64,000 nt of DNA. Origin: CAWJMD01 sp963843835. GTDB lineage: Bacteria > Actinomycetota > Actinomycetes > Actinomycetales > CAWJMD01. Position numbers and translations under genes: made by a program. Of the stretch, positions 61,086 to 64,000 are shown one piece after another. Location: assembly GCA_963843835.1 (NCBI GenBank), contig CAWJMD010000001.1, positions 310,001-374,000 of the forward strand, read 5' to 3'. A model generated the notes under the pieces. It made no database searches. It worked only from the letters and a program-made list of their open reading frames with translations, and was not told the DNA's origin. Each line of letters starts with the position of its first letter. Position 1 is the stretch's first letter.

Positions 61086-62276
61086 GTGAGCATCGCGGCA
61101 GACCGCGCGAACCGTCCCAGTCACGGCCGGGACCTGACCTGGCCCGCCGCCCTCTCGGCTGCGGAGCTCGACCTCGTCGAGGTGGCCACGCCCTTCCTCG
61201 CGATCGACCTGCCGACGGTCCGCCGCCGGTACCTGGAGCTCTGCGAGGCCTTCGATGGCCGGGTCGGTGTCTTCTACGCCGTGAAGTGCAACCCGGACGA
61301 GTCCGTGCTGGCGACGCTCGCGGCCGAGGGCAGCGGGTTCGAGATCGCCTCCGCCCGTGAGCTGGAGATGCTCCTGGCCCAGGGTGTCGACCCGTCCCGC
61401 GTGCTCTACAGCAACCCCGTCAAGCCGCCGCTGCACATCCGTCGCACCTACGCGCTCGGCGTGCGGCGCTTCGCCGTCGACTGCGTCGGCGAGCTGGACA
61501 AGGTCGCCGAGCACGCGCCCGGCAGCGAGGTCTTCGCGCGCGTACGAGTGGACGACACCCGCAGCCGCTTCCCGCTGTCTTCGAAGTTCGGCCTCCCCGT
61601 GAGCGAGGCCCTCCAGCTGCTGCTGGCCGCACGTGAGCGCGGTCTCCTGCCGACGGGTCTGACCTTCCACGTCGGGTCGCAGTGCGCCGACCCCGGCGCG
61701 TGGGGCAGAGCCGTCAGCAGCCTGGCCCCTGCGATGGAGGACCTCGCCCGCCACGGGATCGTGCTCGACCTGCTCGACATCGGCGGCGGGTTCCCGGCGA
61801 CGTACAGCGAGGACGTCCCCGACCTGGCCGAGATCGGCGCACGGACCCTCGAGGCCGTCGCGCGGCTGCCGTACGTGCCGGCCGAGATCGTCTGCGAGCC
61901 GGGCCGGTCCATCGTGGCCGAGGCGGCGGTGCTGGCCACGAGCGTGATCGGCCGGGAGATCCGTATGGGCCGCGAGTGGGTGTACCTCGATGCCGGTGCC
62001 TACAACGGCCTGATGGAGGCCGAGCAGACGCGTGGCCTCTGGCAGTTCCCGGTGCGCACCTCGCGGTCCGAGGCAGGACTCGTCCCGCTGATCAGCTGCA
62101 CGCTGACTGGGCCGACGTGCGACTCGTCCGACACGCTCCTCAACGATGCCGACGTGCCCGCCGACATCGAGCTCGGCGACCGTGTCTACATCGGCTCGGC
62201 AGGTGCCTACAGCCTCTGCTACGCCTCGTCCTTCAACGGTTTCGACCCGCCAGAGCTCGTCGTCGTGGGTAGATGA
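61086..62276 (+). CDS. PLP-dependent decarboxylase, ornithine/diaminopimelate type
   Basis: 396 residues of the alanine-racemase-fold (group IV) decarboxylases. PLP lysine is in VFYAVKCNPDESVL near residue 62, HVGSQCADPGAW near 197, the Gly loop DIGGGFPATYSED near 227 and EPGRSIVAEAA near 270 bind PLP phosphate, and the C-x-x-S-D motif (GPTCDSSD) holds the substrate-binding Cys. This fits ornithine or lysine decarboxylase. GTG 61086 follows GAGGGGG. The stop overlaps the permease start (ATGA). Confidence 0.9.
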   Translation: MSIAADRANRPSHGRDLTWPAALSAAELDLVEVATPFLAIDLPTVRRRYLELCEAFDGRVGVFYAVKCNPDESVLATLAAEGSGFEIASARELEMLLAQGVDPSRVLYSNPVKPPLHIRRTYALGVRRFAVDCVGELDKVAEHAPGSEVFARVRVDDTRSRFPLSSKFGLPVSEALQLLLAARERGLLPTGLTFHVGSQCADPGAWGRAVSSLAPAMEDLARHGIVLDLLDIGGGFPATYSEDVPDLAEIGARTLEAVARLPYVPAEIVCEPGRSIVAEAAVLATSVIGREIRMGREWVYLDAGAYNGLMEAEQTRGLWQFPVRTSRSEAGLVPLISCTLTGPTCDSSDTLLNDADVPADIELGDRVYIGSAGAYSLCYASSFNGFDPPELVVVGR

Positions 62277-63145
62277 CCCTCGCGGTCCTCGCGGCGTTGG
62301 CCTCAGCCGTCTGCTACGGCGTGGCCTCGGTGCTGCAGGCCGTCGGTGCACGGAAGGCGGGTGAGTCCCTCGTCGGGGTCACACGCTCCCTGCCGTACCT
62401 GCTGGGCGTCGTGCTCGACGTGATGGGCTTCCTCGTCTCCACCGTCGCCCTCCGTCAGCTGCCCCTCTACGCGGTCCAGGCCGTCGTGGCCTCCAGCGTC
62501 GTCGTGACCGCGCTCCTGGCCGTTCCCGTGCTCAAGGTGCGCATGCAGCGCGCCGAGACCCTGGCCGTCGGCGTGGTCGTCGCCGGTCTGGTCCTGCTCG
62601 GGCTCTCGTCGTCGGGGGAGGTCGCCCGGACGTCGCCGGCGTGGATCGCCTGGGCAGCTCTCGTCACCGCCTTCCTCGTCGCCGCCATGGGGCGGGTCGC
62701 GGTGGCGCGCAACCTCGGTGGTCGCGTGTTCGCCGTGCTGGCGGGACTGGCGTTCGGACTCGTCGGCCTGTCGGTGCGGCTGCTCGAGGCGCCCCCCTCG
62801 CTCCTGGGGTGGCTGACGGATCCCGCCACCTACGCGCTCGCGCTCTCCGGCGGCCTGGCGCTGCTCCTCTACGCCGCGACCTTGCAGCGCTGGCGCGTCA
62901 CCAGCGCGACGGCCGTCGTCGTCACCTTCGACACGCTGGTGCCCGCGACCATCGGTCTCCTGCTGCTCGGCGACCGCGCTGCTCCCGGACGCGGACTCCT
63001 GGCGGCTGCGGGCTTCGTGCTCGCCGTCGGGGGTGCGGTGGCGCTGTCCCGCCTCGGCGCCGGGCTCGCCCACGACGAGAGGGACGCAGACCCGGATCCG
63101 CCCGTCGCCGCACGTGGCGAGCCCGCAAACGAGCCGGTCGCCTAG
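62273..63145 (+). CDS. DMT-superfamily membrane transporter
   Basis: 290 residues with about nine to ten membrane helices of the EamA/DMT kind: TLAVLAALASAVCYGVASVLQ opens the first, and GGLALLLYAATLQRW and ATIGLLLLGDRAAPGRGLLAAAGF mark the second half. Such permeases export small metabolites; being co-translated with a decarboxylase suggests a polyamine or amine product, which is inference. ATG 62273 overlaps the decarboxylase stop. Confidence 0.9.
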   Translation: MTLAVLAALASAVCYGVASVLQAVGARKAGESLVGVTRSLPYLLGVVLDVMGFLVSTVALRQLPLYAVQAVVASSVVVTALLAVPVLKVRMQRAETLAVGVVVAGLVLLGLSSSGEVARTSPAWIAWAALVTAFLVAAMGRVAVARNLGGRVFAVLAGLAFGLVGLSVRLLEAPPSLLGWLTDPATYALALSGGLALLLYAATLQRWRVTSATAVVVTFDTLVPATIGLLLLGDRAAPGRGLLAAAGFVLAVGGAVALSRLGAGLAHDERDADPDPPVAARGEPANEPVA

Positions 63146-63148
63146 CGA

Positions 63149-63808
63149 TCAGTGCCGTTCGGCGCGCTCGCGCCGCTCGGCGACGGCTTCCTCGTCGTCC
63201 TTGCGGTCGCCCAGCCGCTTCAGCAGCCCCATGCCGGGAACGCCGTCGAGCGCGGCGCGCAGGTCCTCGACCACCTCGAGGATCTGGTGCACGTCGGGGC
63301 CGACCCGGTCGAGCTGCTGCAGCATCGGCAGGACGTCCTCGTCGAGGTGCTCGAGGACGGTCGGCAGACGGTCGACGAGGGACACCGCCGCGTCGACCTC
63401 GCCCGGGCTCAGGCTGTCGACCAGACGGGCTGCGATCGGCGTCCCCTTGCGGGCGATCGGTTCGATCTCGTTGACCAGCTGGTCCGTGCGCTCCATCACC
63501 CCGGTGGCACCGGAGACCGCGCGGTCGGCCCGGGTGACCGTCAGGTCGGTGCGCTCGACCACGGCGACTGCGGAGGCGACCGAGGCGTCGGCGCCGGCGA
63601 TCACCCCGTCCACGCGGTCGAGGGTGGCCTCGGCCCGGTCGAGCAGGCCGTCGACGCGGTCCACGACGCCGGCGATGCGCGTGATGAGGGCCGCCGCCCG
63701 CGGGACGAGGTCGAGTGCCTGCTCGACGCCGTCGACCGCTCCGCTGAGTCCGTCCTTCACGGCAGCGGCGGCTCCGACCAGGTCGGACGGGCTGGGGATG
63801 ATCCTCAT
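63149..63808 (-). CDS. Helical coiled-coil protein of unknown function
   Basis: 219 residues, almost entirely helical with regular repeats of V-D-R-x and A-x-x-x-V units (residues about 20-160), suggesting a long coiled coil. The C-terminus is Asp/Arg rich (KRLGDRKDDEEAVAERRERAERH). There is no signal peptide or membrane helix. ATG 63808 follows GAGGAGA. It converges on the DMT gene with only three bases between the stops. Family not recognised. Confidence 0.75.
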   Translation of the reverse strand: MRIIPSPSDLVGAAAAVKDGLSGAVDGVEQALDLVPRAAALITRIAGVVDRVDGLLDRAEATLDRVDGVIAGADASVASAVAVVERTDLTVTRADRAVSGATGVMERTDQLVNEIEPIARKGTPIAARLVDSLSPGEVDAAVSLVDRLPTVLEHLDEDVLPMLQQLDRVGPDVHQILEVVEDLRAALDGVPGMGLLKRLGDRKDDEEAVAERRERAERH

Positions 63809-63839
63809 CCAGATCTCCTCGGGTTCAGCGCTGCTGGGG

Positions 63840-64000
63840 TCACGGGGTGGTGACCGGCGCAGTCGTCTCCGGCGCGGCCGGGTCGGTGGACTCCTCGACG
63901 GCACCGGACGGGGGGATGCAGCCGGCGGGGCTGGGACCGGGAACCGGGGCCATCGCGGCGGCCGCGGTCTCCTCGTCAGCCATCCGGCGGTAGCCCTGCC
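63840..64000 (-). CDS. Partial gene, C-terminal part, runs off the window edge
   Basis: An open frame of at least 52 residues ends at the stop at 63840-63842, 31 bases upstream of the coiled-coil gene on the same strand. The visible part (RRMADEETAAAAMAPVPGPS, then Pro/Thr/Glu-rich) is low complexity and has no recognisable motif. The rest of the gene is outside the window. Confidence 0.4.
   Translation of the reverse strand, partial: QGYRRMADEETAAAAMAPVPGPSPAGCIPPSGAVEESTDPAAPETTAPVTTP

Overview
The window is very GC-rich (roughly 70-75%), densely packed, uses GTG starts often, and couples many neighbouring genes through GTGA/ATGA overlaps. Together with a group 1h-type [NiFe] hydrogenase cluster, a tadA gene with its actinobacterial partner protein, split LigD plus Ku, and dormancy-type stress genes, this points to a chromosomal segment of a high-GC Actinomycetota. 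The sequence alone does not fix the genus; a member of Micrococcales or Propionibacteriales is my guess. No stretch longer than 300 bases lacks a gene. The longest gap, 56880-57167, shows only a ribosome binding site.

Region 1 (1-12.4 kb) looks like a dormancy/hypoxia stress locus. It holds a DoxX-like membrane protein (frameshifted), Hsp20, a CBS-BON protein, phosphoketolase with acetate kinase (acetyl phosphate to ATP), five universal stress proteins, a DosS/DevS-like two-GAF histidine kinase (frameshifted) and a pyridoxamine-oxidase-fold protein. Seven intergenic copies of a 15-base motif close to GGGACCTTCGGCCCT lie in front of these genes. The motif resembles the mycobacterial DosR/DevR box, so the locus is probably one regulon. 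The response regulator itself is not in the window.

Region 2 (12.4-19.3 kb) begins with a sulfur module: a TauE/SafE exporter, a GntR regulator and a metallo-beta-lactamase/rhodanese protein around a perfect 14-base palindrome. A duplicated ABM-like protein, thioredoxin, DUF302, aldose epimerase and DUF72 follow. A perfect 31-base inverted repeat closes the region.

Region 3 (19.3-28.9 kb) is a high-affinity hydrogenase cluster: hypA, hypB, small and large subunits, a NifU/Rieske-like fusion, DUF5947, DUF6084, a 487-residue unknown, a 39-residue DUF6893 peptide, the maturation protease, hypC and DUF6390. A CRP/GlxR-like site precedes the small subunit. HypD, HypE and HypF must lie elsewhere.

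Region 4 (28.9-44.2 kb) holds an Fbp-type ABC transporter, an MFS transporter, a thiolase, an NHEJ set (LigD polymerase, LigD ligase, Ku), and a three-gene unit of a (DGGA)16 repeat peptide, a JmjC-type cupin and a sucrase/ferredoxin-like protein. Phosphoglucomutase and an extradiol-dioxygenase-type protein follow.

Region 5 (44.2-64 kb) is mostly housekeeping and accessory genes: acyl-CoA oxidase-like, NUDIX, ketopantoate reductase, acyltransferase, PH-domain protein, upp, tadA, a 1295-residue patatin-like membrane protein, tRNA-Ser(CGA), a Ddn-type reductase, a secreted beta-propeller, a GGDEF/EAL protein, an ornithine-decarboxylase-like enzyme and a DMT permease. The last gene runs off the right edge.
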